This document shows positions 42,829 to 50,272 of a stretch of 64,000 bases of DNA, one piece after another; position 1 is the first letter of the stretch, and each line of letters begins with the position of its first letter. Source of the DNA: Bacteroidota bacterium (lineage in GTDB: Bacteria; Bacteroidota; Bacteroidia; Flavobacteriales_F; PHOS-HE28); assembly GCA_014584605.1 (NCBI GenBank), contig JACTMO010000079.1:49704-113703 (forward strand), read 5' to 3'. The notes beneath the pieces are model-generated. The model was not told where the DNA came from. It did not search any database and was given only the letters and a program-made list of their open reading frames with translations. Made by a program: the position numbers and the translations under genes.

Positions 42829-44022
42829 TCATGTCCGGTCCAAGGCGGTGTCCGCATGCACCTGGACCAGCACGGCCCGATCGGCCTCGGTCAGGGTCAC
42901 GGAGCGGCGTTCCATCACGCGCTCCGCAGTGCGCAGGGCCTGTTCCAGGGTGTGCGGGACCAGGCCTTCCGCACCGCCCCACGAGAAGCTGGGGATGTGC
43001 TTGGGCGGGAAGCCCGCGCCGAAGATGTTGGCCGCCACGCCCACCACGGTGCCCGTGTTGAACATGGTGTTGATGCCGCACTTGGCGTGGTCGCCCATGA
43101 TGAGGCCGCAGAACTGCAGCCCGGTGTCGGCCATGGCCCGGTCGGCATAGCTCCACACTTTCACCGGGCCGTAGGTGTTCTTGAGGTTGCTGGTGTTGGT
43201 GTCCGCCCCCAGGTTGCACCATTCGCCCAGCACGCTGTTGCCCAGGAAGCCGTCGTGCCCCTTGTTGCTGTAACCGAGGATGACGCTGTTGTTCACCTCG
43301 CCGCCCACGCGGCATTCGGGGCCGAAACTGCTGGCCCCATAGACCTTGGCCCCCATCTTCAGTTGGGCATGCGCGCCCAGGGCGAAGGGCCCGCGCACCA
43401 GGCAGCCCTCCATTACCTCGGCACCTTTGCCGATGTGGATGGGCCCGCCCCTGGTGTTGAGGACGCTGGCCTCCACCACGGCCCCCTCCTCCAGGAAGAG
43501 GAGCGAGGGATCGCCCACCACGGTGTTGAGCCCGCTGAGGGGTTGCGAGCGTCGGCCCTCGGTGAGCAGGGCGAAATCGTTGATGATGGCGCGGCCGCAG
43601 TACTGGAAGAGGTGCCAGGGACGCTCCACGGGCAGCACCTCGCCGTCGAAGGGAACCGGGGCCAGGTAGGTGGGTGGTGCGGACCAGTCGGCCTCGGCAG
43701 GCGGCTGCCCGCCTGCGCGGCAGATGGCCAGCACCCTGCCGTCCTTCACCAGCATGCGGCCGGGCTCCAGGTCGAGCACGGCGCCGACCAGCTCGGGCAG
43801 CGGCAACAGGCCGGCGCGCACGTCGCGGACCAGGTCGCCGGAGACCGCAGGCCAGCGGTCGCCGAGGTAGGTCTCGGTGCGGTAGCCCACGGGCAGTTCG
43901 GTCATGCGCCACCACGTCTCGGCGAGGGTAAGGATCCCCGGCCGCAGGGCCCCGACCGGGCGCGTGAAGGTCAGGGGCAGCAGGTGGCGATGGGCGCCGG
44001 CGTCGTGCAGCAGGATGGCCAT
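42829..44022 (-). CDS. GlmU-like left-handed beta-helix protein with reduced N-domain
   Basis: A 397-residue protein of the Bacteroidota GlmU-like family. The N-terminal part (ILLHDAGAHRHLLPLTFTRPVGALRPGILTLAETW) lacks the GxGTRM signature of sugar nucleotidyltransferases. From about 165 it is a hexapeptide left-handed helix: GPIHIGKGAEVMEGCLVRGPFALGAHAQLKMGAKVYG, NNSVILGYSNKGHDGFLGNSVLGEWCNLGADTNTSNLKNTYGPVKV. The latter segment matches the acetyltransferase active-site region of GlmU. The reaction is unproven. It lies about 130 bases before lon on the same strand and has its own promoter box four bases from the ATG. Confidence 0.8.
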   Translation of the reverse strand: MAILLHDAGAHRHLLPLTFTRPVGALRPGILTLAETWWRMTELPVGYRTETYLGDRWPAVSGDLVRDVRAGLLPLPELVGAVLDLEPGRMLVKDGRVLAICRAGGQPPAEADWSAPPTYLAPVPFDGEVLPVERPWHLFQYCGRAIINDFALLTEGRRSQPLSGLNTVVGDPSLLFLEEGAVVEASVLNTRGGPIHIGKGAEVMEGCLVRGPFALGAHAQLKMGAKVYGASSFGPECRVGGEVNNSVILGYSNKGHDGFLGNSVLGEWCNLGADTNTSNLKNTYGPVKVWSYADRAMADTGLQFCGLIMGDHAKCGINTMFNTGTVVGVAANIFGAGFPPKHIPSFSWGGAEGLVPHTLEQALRTAERVMERRSVTLTEADRAVLVQVHADTALDRT

Positions 44023-44026
44023 GCGC

Positions 44027-44034
44027 CGAAGGTA
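44027..44034 (-). promoter_or_regulatory. -7 box TACCTTCG, four bases from the GlmU-like ATG
   Basis: The minus strand reads TACCTTCG then GCGC-ATG after a short spacer. The predicted transcription start falls on or beside the ATG, that is, a leaderless mRNA. Confidence 0.55.
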
Positions 44035-44067
44035 GCCCCGGTCAACGATCCCGGCAGGTGCCCGGGC

Positions 44068-45468
44068 CTACAGGCCGAACCAGGTGCAGACCCAATAGGC
44101 CAGCCCGGCCAGCAGCGCGCTCACCGGGATGGTGAGGATCCACGCCCAAAGGAGTTGGATGGTGACGCCCCAGCGCACCGCGCTCAAACGTTTGGTGGCC
44201 CCCACGCCGATGATGGAGCCCGTGATGGTGTGCGTGGTGCTCACCGGTATGCCCATCTGTTCGGTGAGGTAGAGCGTCATGGCCCCCGAGGTCTCGGCGC
44301 ACACGCCCTCCAGCGGGGTCACCTTGGTGATCCGGGTGCCCATGGTCTTCACGATCTTCCACCCACCGCTCAGGGTGCCCAGACCGATCGCGGTGTAGCA
44401 CGCCAGGGGGACCCAGGAAGGCATCTCCTTGATGTCGGCGATGGTGCCGTGGGCGATGAGGGCCGCGGTGATGATGCCCATCACCTTCTGGGCGTCGTTG
44501 CCGCCGTGGCCGATGCTGAAGGCCGCGGAACTGAACAGCTGCAGCCGCTTGAACATCCGGGCCACCGATCGTGCCGTGGGGGTGCGGACCTTTTCGGTGT
44601 ACAGGTAGGTGCCGATGAACAGCAGCACGGTGCACATCAGGCCCACGCGGATGACGGAGTTGTCCGACCGGTCGAGCCGTTTGGCCAGCTTGTCCACGTC
44701 CACCTCCGGGTCGCTGCTGCTGCGCACGGCCTCGGCGATGCCGCGCCCGCCCTGCTCGCCGAAGGTGTCGAGCAGGGGCAGCGCCGCGTGGTAGCGCGCC
44801 ATGGCCGCCTCGAGCTCGGCCGCACGAGAGGGGTCGTCGGCAGCGGCTTTTTCCAGCACGTCCACCTGGTAGTACTTGGCCAGGTTCTCCTCCAGCTTGC
44901 CGTGCTGCAGGTGCAGGAACAGGAACCAGGTGGCCACGGCGGCCACCGCGATGAAGGCCACGCGCCACCACACATTGCGCATGATGGTCACCAGGGTGAT
45001 GAACATGGAGATGACCATGCCCACCAGGGGGGCCATGAAGATGAAGAGCAGGGTCTTGGTGATCTTGTCGCTCTCGATCACCTGGGCCAGGGTGAAACCG
45101 TTGGTGGTGGCCAGGGCATGGGCCAGGGCGGCGCCAGCAAAGCCGCCGATGAGGGTGTGCGAGCTGCTGGACGGGATGCCGTACCACCAGGTGAGCAGGT
45201 TCCAGATGATGGAGGCGATGAGGCCGGCCAGGATCACCGGCAGGGTGATGAACTCCTGGTGGACGGTTTTGCTGATGGTGTTGGCCACCGCATGGTCCTT
45301 GAAGATCCAGAAGGCGGCGAAGTTGAAGAAGGCCGCCCACATCACGGCCTGGAGCGGGGTGAGCACCTTGGTGCTCACCACCGTGGCGATGGAGTTGGCC
45401 GCGTCGTGGAAGCCGTTGATGTAGTCGAACACCAGGGCCAGGGCGATGATGACGACCAGGAGCGTCAT
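44068..45468 (-). CDS. Inorganic phosphate transporter, PiT family
   Basis: A 466-residue PiT permease. The two PD001131-type repeats are visible: FDYINGFHDAANSIATVVSTKVLTP at the N-terminus, and SIGHGGNDAQKVMGIITAALIA in the second half. STTHTITGSIIGVGATKRL lies near the end. Between the halves is a long charged hydrophilic insert at about 190-280 (EENLAKYYQVDVLEKAAADD). It imports phosphate with protons or sodium through the inner membrane. It lies four bases after the DUF47 gene and is co-transcribed with it, the standard PiT-DUF47 arrangement. Confidence 0.93.
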   Translation of the reverse strand: MTLLVVIIALALVFDYINGFHDAANSIATVVSTKVLTPLQAVMWAAFFNFAAFWIFKDHAVANTISKTVHQEFITLPVILAGLIASIIWNLLTWWYGIPSSSSHTLIGGFAGAALAHALATTNGFTLAQVIESDKITKTLLFIFMAPLVGMVISMFITLVTIMRNVWWRVAFIAVAAVATWFLFLHLQHGKLEENLAKYYQVDVLEKAAADDPSRAAELEAAMARYHAALPLLDTFGEQGGRGIAEAVRSSSDPEVDVDKLAKRLDRSDNSVIRVGLMCTVLLFIGTYLYTEKVRTPTARSVARMFKRLQLFSSAAFSIGHGGNDAQKVMGIITAALIAHGTIADIKEMPSWVPLACYTAIGLGTLSGGWKIVKTMGTRITKVTPLEGVCAETSGAMTLYLTEQMGIPVSTTHTITGSIIGVGATKRLSAVRWGVTIQLLWAWILTIPVSALLAGLAYWVCTWFGL

Positions 45469-45472
45469 GGCC

Positions 45473-46120
45473 TCAGGCGTACTTGAGCATGATGGACTCC
45501 AGCACGTTGGCCACGTCCTCGCACTTGTCGGTGGCCTCCTCCAGGGTGCCGTAGAGGTCGCGTTGCTTGATGAGGGCTATGGGGTCCTTCTCGTGGGCGA
45601 AGAGCCGCTCGATGCCGCGGTCGTGCACCTCATCGGCCTCGTTCTCCACGGCGTTGATGCGCACCACCAGTTCGGCGTGCTGGTTGTCCTTGTGCATGCG
45701 CCGCAGGCCCTGCACGGCCAGCTGGATGATCTTGCAACCCTCGTGCACCAGCCGGGCCAGCTCGGTGGCCGTGTCGTCCGGTTTGCCGATGCCGAAGAGC
45801 TCCAGGTTCTTGCCCGCCGCCAGGATGAAGTCCGCCACATCGTCCAGGCTGCTGGCCAGCAGGTGGATGTCCTCCCGGTCCAGCGGCGTGATGAAGTTGC
45901 GCGCCAGCTCGGTGAAGATCGTGTGGGTGAGGTCGTCGTTGGCGCGCTCGGTGATCTCCAGCCGCTCCAGGATGGCCGTGCGCTGCGCCCCGGGTTCGGT
46001 GGCCATGATGGCCTGCAGGTCCTCGCTCATCTTCAGCACATTGGCGGCCGATGCCTCGAAGTGGAAGAAGAAGATCCGGTCCTTCGGACGGAAGATCTGG
46101 AACAACGAGCTTAGGGACAT
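45473..46120 (-). CDS. DUF47/PhoU-like PiT accessory protein
   Basis: A 215-residue all-helical DUF47 protein. Signature stretches are FFFHFEASAANVLKMSEDL, ITPLDREDIHLLASSLDDVADFI (metal-binding Asp/Glu set), and INAVENEADEVHDRGIERLFAHEKDPIALIKQRDLYGTLEEATDKCEDVANVLE. Such proteins are cytoplasmic partners of PiT transporters and are thought to regulate them. It is the first gene of the operon, with an exact TACTTTTG box 20 bases upstream and a 9-base tandem repeat further up. Confidence 0.92.
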   Translation of the reverse strand: MSLSSLFQIFRPKDRIFFFHFEASAANVLKMSEDLQAIMATEPGAQRTAILERLEITERANDDLTHTIFTELARNFITPLDREDIHLLASSLDDVADFILAAGKNLELFGIGKPDDTATELARLVHEGCKIIQLAVQGLRRMHKDNQHAELVVRINAVENEADEVHDRGIERLFAHEKDPIALIKQRDLYGTLEEATDKCEDVANVLESIMLKYA

Positions 46121-46140
46121 GGGGTGCTGTTGGGGTGCGG

Positions 46141-46148
46141 CAAAAGTA
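46141..46148 (-). promoter_or_regulatory. -7 box TACTTTTG for the DUF47-PiT operon (exact)
   Basis: The minus strand reads TACTTTTG, an exact TAnnTTTG match, 20 bases before the DUF47 ATG. Confidence 0.7.
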
Positions 46149-46181
46149 ACCGGCCCACCTACGCCCGGAGGGCCTGATGCG

Positions 46182-46203
46182 CAGGCTTAAGACAGGCTTA
46201 ACA
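46182..46203 (-). promoter_or_regulatory. Pho-box-like tandem repeat upstream of DUF47-PiT
   Basis: CAGGCTTAA occurs twice with an 11-base period (46182-46190 and 46193-46201), giving CTTAAGA-N4-CTTAACA on the plus strand. It lies 33-55 bases upstream of the operon's -7 box, a normal activator position. It also faces the divergent carbonic anhydrase-like gene. Related CTTAACG elements precede the TonB receptor and its lipoprotein. Confidence 0.5.
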
Positions 46204-46292
46204 CCGGGCCGGTGGACGGACCTGTCCCCTGCCGTGCGACCTTCGCCCCCGGAGGCCAGGCGCCTGCCCCTGGACCCCGATATCCCCGCAGC

Positions 46293-46892
46293 ATGCTGTA
46301 CGAGTTCAACGGTTACCGTCCGGTGGTGCATCCATCGGCCTTCGTCCATCCCCAGGCCGCCGTCACCGGCAACGTGGTGATCGGGGCCGACGTGTACATC
46401 GGCCCCGGTGCGGCCCTGCGCGGCGACTGGGGCGAGATCGTGGTGAAGGACGGTTGCAACGTGCAGGAGAACTGCACCATCCACATGTTCCCTGGGGTGA
46501 AGGTGGTGCTGCACCCCGGCGCCCACATCGGCCATGGGGCCATCGTGCACGGCGCCACGGTCGGTGCCAACTGCATGGTGGGCATGAACGCGGTGCTGAT
46601 GGACAACGTGGTGCTGGGCGAGGGCTGCATCGTGGGTGCGCTCAGCTTTCTGCCGGCGGACAGCGTGTGGGAGGCCCGCCAGGTGATCGTGGGCAACCCG
46701 GCGCGCGTGGTGAAGGCCGTGAGCGACGAGATGCTGGCCTGGAAGACCGCGGGCACGAAGCTGTACCAGGAGCTCCCGGCCCTGTTGCACGCCACCTTGC
46801 GCCCCTGTGAACCGCTGCGGGAGGTGGACCGCAGCCGACCGCCGGTGACGGCACAATACCGCAGCTGGGGCGAGACGCGCCGGAAGGGCTGA
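46293..46892 (+). CDS. Gamma-carbonic-anhydrase-like hexapeptide protein (PaaY/CaiE type)
   Basis: A 199-residue left-handed beta-helix protein. Hexapeptide turns run from AAVTGNVVIGADVYIGPGAALRGDWGEIVV. NCTIHMFPG and HIGHGAIVHG carry the three histidines that bind metal in gamma-class carbonic anhydrases. Residues about 145-199 form a helical tail (DEMLAWKTAGTKLYQEL). PaaY-type members are thioesterases or carbonic anhydrases; which applies cannot be told. Its stop codon abuts the stop of the convergent membrane protein gene with no base between. Confidence 0.85.
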   Translation: MLYEFNGYRPVVHPSAFVHPQAAVTGNVVIGADVYIGPGAALRGDWGEIVVKDGCNVQENCTIHMFPGVKVVLHPGAHIGHGAIVHGATVGANCMVGMNAVLMDNVVLGEGCIVGALSFLPADSVWEARQVIVGNPARVVKAVSDEMLAWKTAGTKLYQELPALLHATLRPCEPLREVDRSRPPVTAQYRSWGETRRKG

Positions 46893-47240
46893 TCAGTCGC
46901 GGTCCTCCTCCAGGTGCAGGGCGTGCATCATGCGGTGGAGGGGCGGCGCGAGCAGCATGGCCACCGCGCTGGGCATGGCGACGCCGCTGTACAGGGCATA
47001 GCACGCGGAGAACACCTTGGCCGCTTCCGTGGGCATCGGGTCCACGGGGCCCATGCCCGCAAGGATCATCGCCGCGTTCAGGAGGGCATCGGTGGTGTCC
47101 AGGCCGCCGAGCGCGGCGTAGCCCCACGCCCCAAGGAACAGGCTGAAGCCCACGAAGCCCACCGCCAGTCCACCATAACGGAGTTGGCGACGCCAGAAAC
47201 GGGCCCGGTCGGCCAACGGTTCGGAACGGTGCTCGAACAT
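46893..47240 (-). CDS. Small membrane protein, 115 aa
   Basis: I recognise no named family. A basic N-terminus (RARFWRRQLRYGG) is followed by a hydrophobic segment at about 25-45 (LAVGFVGFSLFLGAWGYAAL), a second hydrophobic region at about 50-63 (ALLNAAMILAGMG) and a third at about 70-97 (VFSACYALYSGVAMPSAVAMLLAPPL). It ends in HRMMHALHLEEDRD. The TACCTTGG box four bases before the ATG and the exactly abutting convergent neighbour support the coding call. It may be an ion-channel-like or tail-anchored accessory protein, but that is only a guess. Confidence 0.7.
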   Translation of the reverse strand: MFEHRSEPLADRARFWRRQLRYGGLAVGFVGFSLFLGAWGYAALGGLDTTDALLNAAMILAGMGPVDPMPTEAAKVFSACYALYSGVAMPSAVAMLLAPPLHRMMHALHLEEDRD

Positions 47241-47244
47241 GCCG

Positions 47245-47252
47245 CCAAGGTA
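47245..47252 (-). promoter_or_regulatory. -7-like box TACCTTGG, four bases from the ATG
   Basis: The minus strand reads TACCTTGG followed by CGGC and ATG, the same short-spacer pattern as the DUF937 and GlmU-like genes. Confidence 0.45.
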
Positions 47253-47343
47253 GGGCCATCAACAGTCCACCTTGGGCAACTGGCCGGGGCAGGCCTTCGC
47301 CCGGTGCCCTCCCCACCGTCACCTTCGCCTCCACGCTTCATCC

Positions 47344-47433
47344 ATGACCGCCCACTGGACCATCCTGCTGCCGTGCGACCGCATGGTGCGTCGGGCCATG
47401 GCCTTTGTCCGGCCGGACCCCAAGGACCGCTGA
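47344..47433 (+). CDS. Possible 29-codon leader or small protein before the antiporter
   Basis: An ATG-to-TGA frame of 29 codons (begins MTAHWTILLPCDRM, ends RPDPKDR) stops three bases before the antiporter ATG. A TCACCTTCG promoter-like sequence lies about 20 bases before its ATG, so it would be the first frame on the message. It could be a translated leader that couples to the antiporter, or chance. No homology is known to me. Confidence 0.3.
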   Translation: MTAHWTILLPCDRMVRRAMAFVRPDPKDR

Positions 47434-47436
47434 CCC

Positions 47437-49431
47437 ATGCAGATCCCCCTGCTGCAGGAGATCGTCATCATCCTCGGGCTGTCGGTGGGGATGATCCTGC
47501 TGTTCCGACGGCTGAAGCTGCCGGTTCTGCTGGGCTTTCTGGCCACCGGGGCCCTGTGCGGGCCGCACGGCCTGGGGCTGGTGGGCGCCACGCACGAGGT
47601 GGAGCTGCTGGCCGAGGTGGGCGTGATCTTCCTGCTCTTTGTCATCGGTATCGAGTTCAGCCTGTCGAGCCTGGCCACAGTGGCCCGCACGGTGCTGCTG
47701 GGCGGAACCCTGCAGGTGGCCGGTACGGTGGCGCTCACGGCGGTGGTGGCCCATGCGCTGGGCCTGGGCTGGCCGCCGAGCATCTTCCTGGGCTTCCTGT
47801 TCGCCCTCAGCAGCACGGCGATCGTGCTGAAGCTGCTGCAGGAACAGGGCGCGGTGGGCGCCCCGCACGGCCGGGTGGCCTCGGCCATGCTCATCTACCA
47901 GGACATCATCGTGGTGCCCATGATCCTGTTGACGCCCATGCTGGCCGGGCACAGTGCCGACCCCTGGGGCGATCTCTTCGGCATGCTGGGCAAGATGGTG
48001 CTGCTGCTGGTGCTGGTGTACGTGATGGCGCGCCATGCGGTGCCTCGCCTGCTGAACGCCGTGGTGCGTACGCACAGCCGCGAGCTCTTCATCGCCACCA
48101 TCGTGGTGCTGTGCTTCGCCACGGCCTGGCTTTCCAGCGCCATCGGCCTCAGCCTGGCCCTGGGCGCCTTCTTCGCCGGGCTGGTGGTCAGCGAGAGCGA
48201 GCACCGGTTCCAGGCCACGGGCAACATCCTGCCGTTCCACGAGGTGTTCATCAGCTTCTTCTTCGTGAGCATCGGCATGCTGCTCGACGTCGCCTACCTG
48301 TGGGGACACCTCGGTCTGGTCCTGCTCCTCACGCTGCTCACCCTGGTGGGCAAGGCCCTCATCGCCACGGTGGCGGCCATGCTGCTCCGCTACCCGTTGC
48401 GCACCGCGTTGCTCACCGGCCTGGCCCTGTGCCAGGTGGGCGAGTTCGCCTTCATCCTCAGCGCCACCGGCGTGGAACAGGGGCTGCTCACGCCGGACCG
48501 CTATCAACTGTTCCTGTCGGTCTCGATCGCCACCATGGGCCTGGCCCCACTGATCATCGGAGGCTCGGGGCGGTGGACGGCCGTGCTGTTGCGGCTGCTG
48601 GTACCTGCGCGCCTGCGCCACCGGCTCGATGCGCTGGTGCAGGCCCGTTCCAGCGCACGCGTCGCCCACCGGCTGACCGACCACCTGGTGATCGTCGGCT
48701 TCGGCCTGAACGGCCGCAACGTGGCCCAGACCGCCCGCCTGGCCGGCATCGCCCACGTGGTGGTGGAGATGGACCCCGACCTGGCCGCGCAGGCCCGCAG
48801 CCTGGGCGCCGACGTGGTGCTGGGCGATGCCAGCAACGAGCACGTTCTGGAGGAGGTGCATGCGGGCCGGGCCCGGGTGGTGGTGGTGGCCATCAGCGAC
48901 CCGGCGGCCACACGGCGGGTGGTGAGCCGCGTACGCCGCATGGGCGACGCGCCCCACCTGATCGTCCGCACGCGCTACCTGAACGACATCGACGAGCTGC
49001 GTGCCCTGGGCGCCAACGAGGTGGTGCCCGAGGAGTTCGAGACCTCCATCGAGATCTTCGCCCGCACGCTGCGCCGTTACCTGGTGCCGGAGAACGAGGT
49101 GGAGGACCTGGTGGCCCGGGTACGGGGCTCGCACTACCGCGCCCTGCGCCCCATGGACCGCGGTGCGGAGGCCGGCATCAACGCCGTGGCCGTGTCCGAC
49201 CAGGAGCTTGCGGCCTTGCCCGTCCTGCATGGCAAGGGCCGGGTGGTGGGCCGTCGGCTCATGGAAGTGGACGTCAAGGGCCGCTTCGGGGTGAGCGTGC
49301 TGGCCATCAAGCGCGGCGGTCGGGTGCTCACCGGCATCGACGGCACCAGTCGCGTTCAACCGGACGATGTGCTGTACGTGCTCGGCCCGCCGGAAGGGGT
49401 GGCCCTGCTGGACCGGATGCTGCGCGATTGA
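47437..49431 (+). CDS. CPA2 family cation:proton antiporter with RCK (TrkA-N/TrkA-C) domains
   Basis: A 664-residue KefB/CPA2-type transporter. About 12 membrane spans occupy residues 5-380, including GPHGLGLVG, FLLFVIGIEFSLSSL and SLALGAFFAGLVVSESEH. The RCK N-domain begins LVIVGFGLNGRNVAQTARLAG (about 410), with VVVEMDP and VLGDASNEHVLEEVHAG. A TrkA-C-like domain ends the protein (VSVLAIKRGGRVLTGIDGTSRVQPDDVLYVLGPPEG). It exchanges K+ or Na+ for protons under nucleotide control. It is followed 38 bases later by the response regulator genes. Confidence 0.92.
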   Translation: MQIPLLQEIVIILGLSVGMILLFRRLKLPVLLGFLATGALCGPHGLGLVGATHEVELLAEVGVIFLLFVIGIEFSLSSLATVARTVLLGGTLQVAGTVALTAVVAHALGLGWPPSIFLGFLFALSSTAIVLKLLQEQGAVGAPHGRVASAMLIYQDIIVVPMILLTPMLAGHSADPWGDLFGMLGKMVLLLVLVYVMARHAVPRLLNAVVRTHSRELFIATIVVLCFATAWLSSAIGLSLALGAFFAGLVVSESEHRFQATGNILPFHEVFISFFFVSIGMLLDVAYLWGHLGLVLLLTLLTLVGKALIATVAAMLLRYPLRTALLTGLALCQVGEFAFILSATGVEQGLLTPDRYQLFLSVSIATMGLAPLIIGGSGRWTAVLLRLLVPARLRHRLDALVQARSSARVAHRLTDHLVIVGFGLNGRNVAQTARLAGIAHVVVEMDPDLAAQARSLGADVVLGDASNEHVLEEVHAGRARVVVVAISDPAATRRVVSRVRRMGDAPHLIVRTRYLNDIDELRALGANEVVPEEFETSIEIFARTLRRYLVPENEVEDLVARVRGSHYRALRPMDRGAEAGINAVAVSDQELAALPVLHGKGRVVGRRLMEVDVKGRFGVSVLAIKRGGRVLTGIDGTSRVQPDDVLYVLGPPEGVALLDRMLRD

Positions 49432-49469
49432 AGGCGGAACCTTCGCCGGTCGCGGTCGTAGAAAGGTGC

Positions 49470-49901
49470 ATGTCCACGGACAACGACATCGACCACATCC
49501 TCCTGGTGGACGACGAGGAGGATTGCAACTTCGTGACCCGCATGGTGCTCAAGCGCAGCGGCTACACCGGGCGCATCACCTGCTTCACCTCGGCCAGCGC
49601 CGCCCTGGAGCACCTGCGCATCGGGGACGACCGGCCGGACCTGATGTTCGTGGACATCAACATGCCGGGCATGACCGGCTTCGACCTGCTGGCCGCCTGC
49701 GAAGGCGACGGCATCCTGCCCAACGACCACACCTCGGTGGTGATGTTCAGCTCCAGCAATCGCCCCTGCGACATGGAGCAGGCACGGCGTTATCGGTCGG
49801 TGGTGGGCTATGTGGAGAAGGCGCTGACGACCGAAGCATTCCAACAGGTGGTGTCGGGCCACAAGGCCCGCAACCGCGACAACAGCCCCACGTGCGCATG
49901 A
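49470..49901 (+). CDS. Single-domain response regulator
   Basis: A 143-residue receiver domain with no output domain. The acid pocket is ILLVDDEED, the phosphoacceptor Asp lies in DLMFVDINMPGMTGFD (about residue 59), VVMFSSSN gives the Thr/Ser position and YVEKAL the conserved Lys. Such stand-alone receivers relay phosphate or bind partners. Its stop overlaps the next regulator's ATG (ATGA). Confidence 0.9.
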   Translation: MSTDNDIDHILLVDDEEDCNFVTRMVLKRSGYTGRITCFTSASAALEHLRIGDDRPDLMFVDINMPGMTGFDLLAACEGDGILPNDHTSVVMFSSSNRPCDMEQARRYRSVVGYVEKALTTEAFQQVVSGHKARNRDNSPTCA

Positions 49902-50272
49902 AAAAGGTCCTGATCATCGAGGATGAGGCCATCATCTCCTTCGGCTACCGCCTGCGGATCGAGCGGATGGGCTTCGAAGTGATCGGCGTGGCGCGCAGCA
50001 GCGAAGAAGCCGAAGCGCTCCTGGCCCAGGAGCGTCCTGATGTGATCATCATGGACGTGTACCTCAAGGGCCCGCGCACCGGTCTGGAGCTCGCCCAGCA
50101 GATCCACGCCACGGACCCGGTGCCCATCCTGTTCCTGACGGCCAGCACCAATCCCGATATCGTGAACGCCATCCGGGCGTTGAAAGGGGCCCGCTACCTG
50201 GCGAAGCCGATCAGCTCCGACGGCCTCATGGACATGCTGGAGCAGCTGTTGCGCGCCAATGTCGCCCAATGA
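49898..50272 (+). CDS. Second single-domain response regulator
   Basis: A 124-residue receiver domain: IIEDEAIISFGYRLRIERMGFEV at the N-terminus, phosphoacceptor Asp in DVIIMDVYLKGPRTGLE (about residue 53), ILFLTAST and YLAKPIS with the conserved Thr and Lys. It lacks an output domain and resembles the receivers that accompany HWE/HisKA_2-type kinases. It overlaps the previous gene by four bases and the following kinase by 14. Confidence 0.9.
   Translation: MKKVLIIEDEAIISFGYRLRIERMGFEVIGVARSSEEAEALLAQERPDVIIMDVYLKGPRTGLELAQQIHATDPVPILFLTASTNPDIVNAIRALKGARYLAKPISSDGLMDMLEQLLRANVAQ

Noticed and set aside
42280..45486. A 1068-codon plus-strand frame opposite lon, the GlmU-like gene and PiT
   Set aside because: It crosses three well-supported minus-strand genes and their promoters, and its translation is low-complexity His/Gly/Val.
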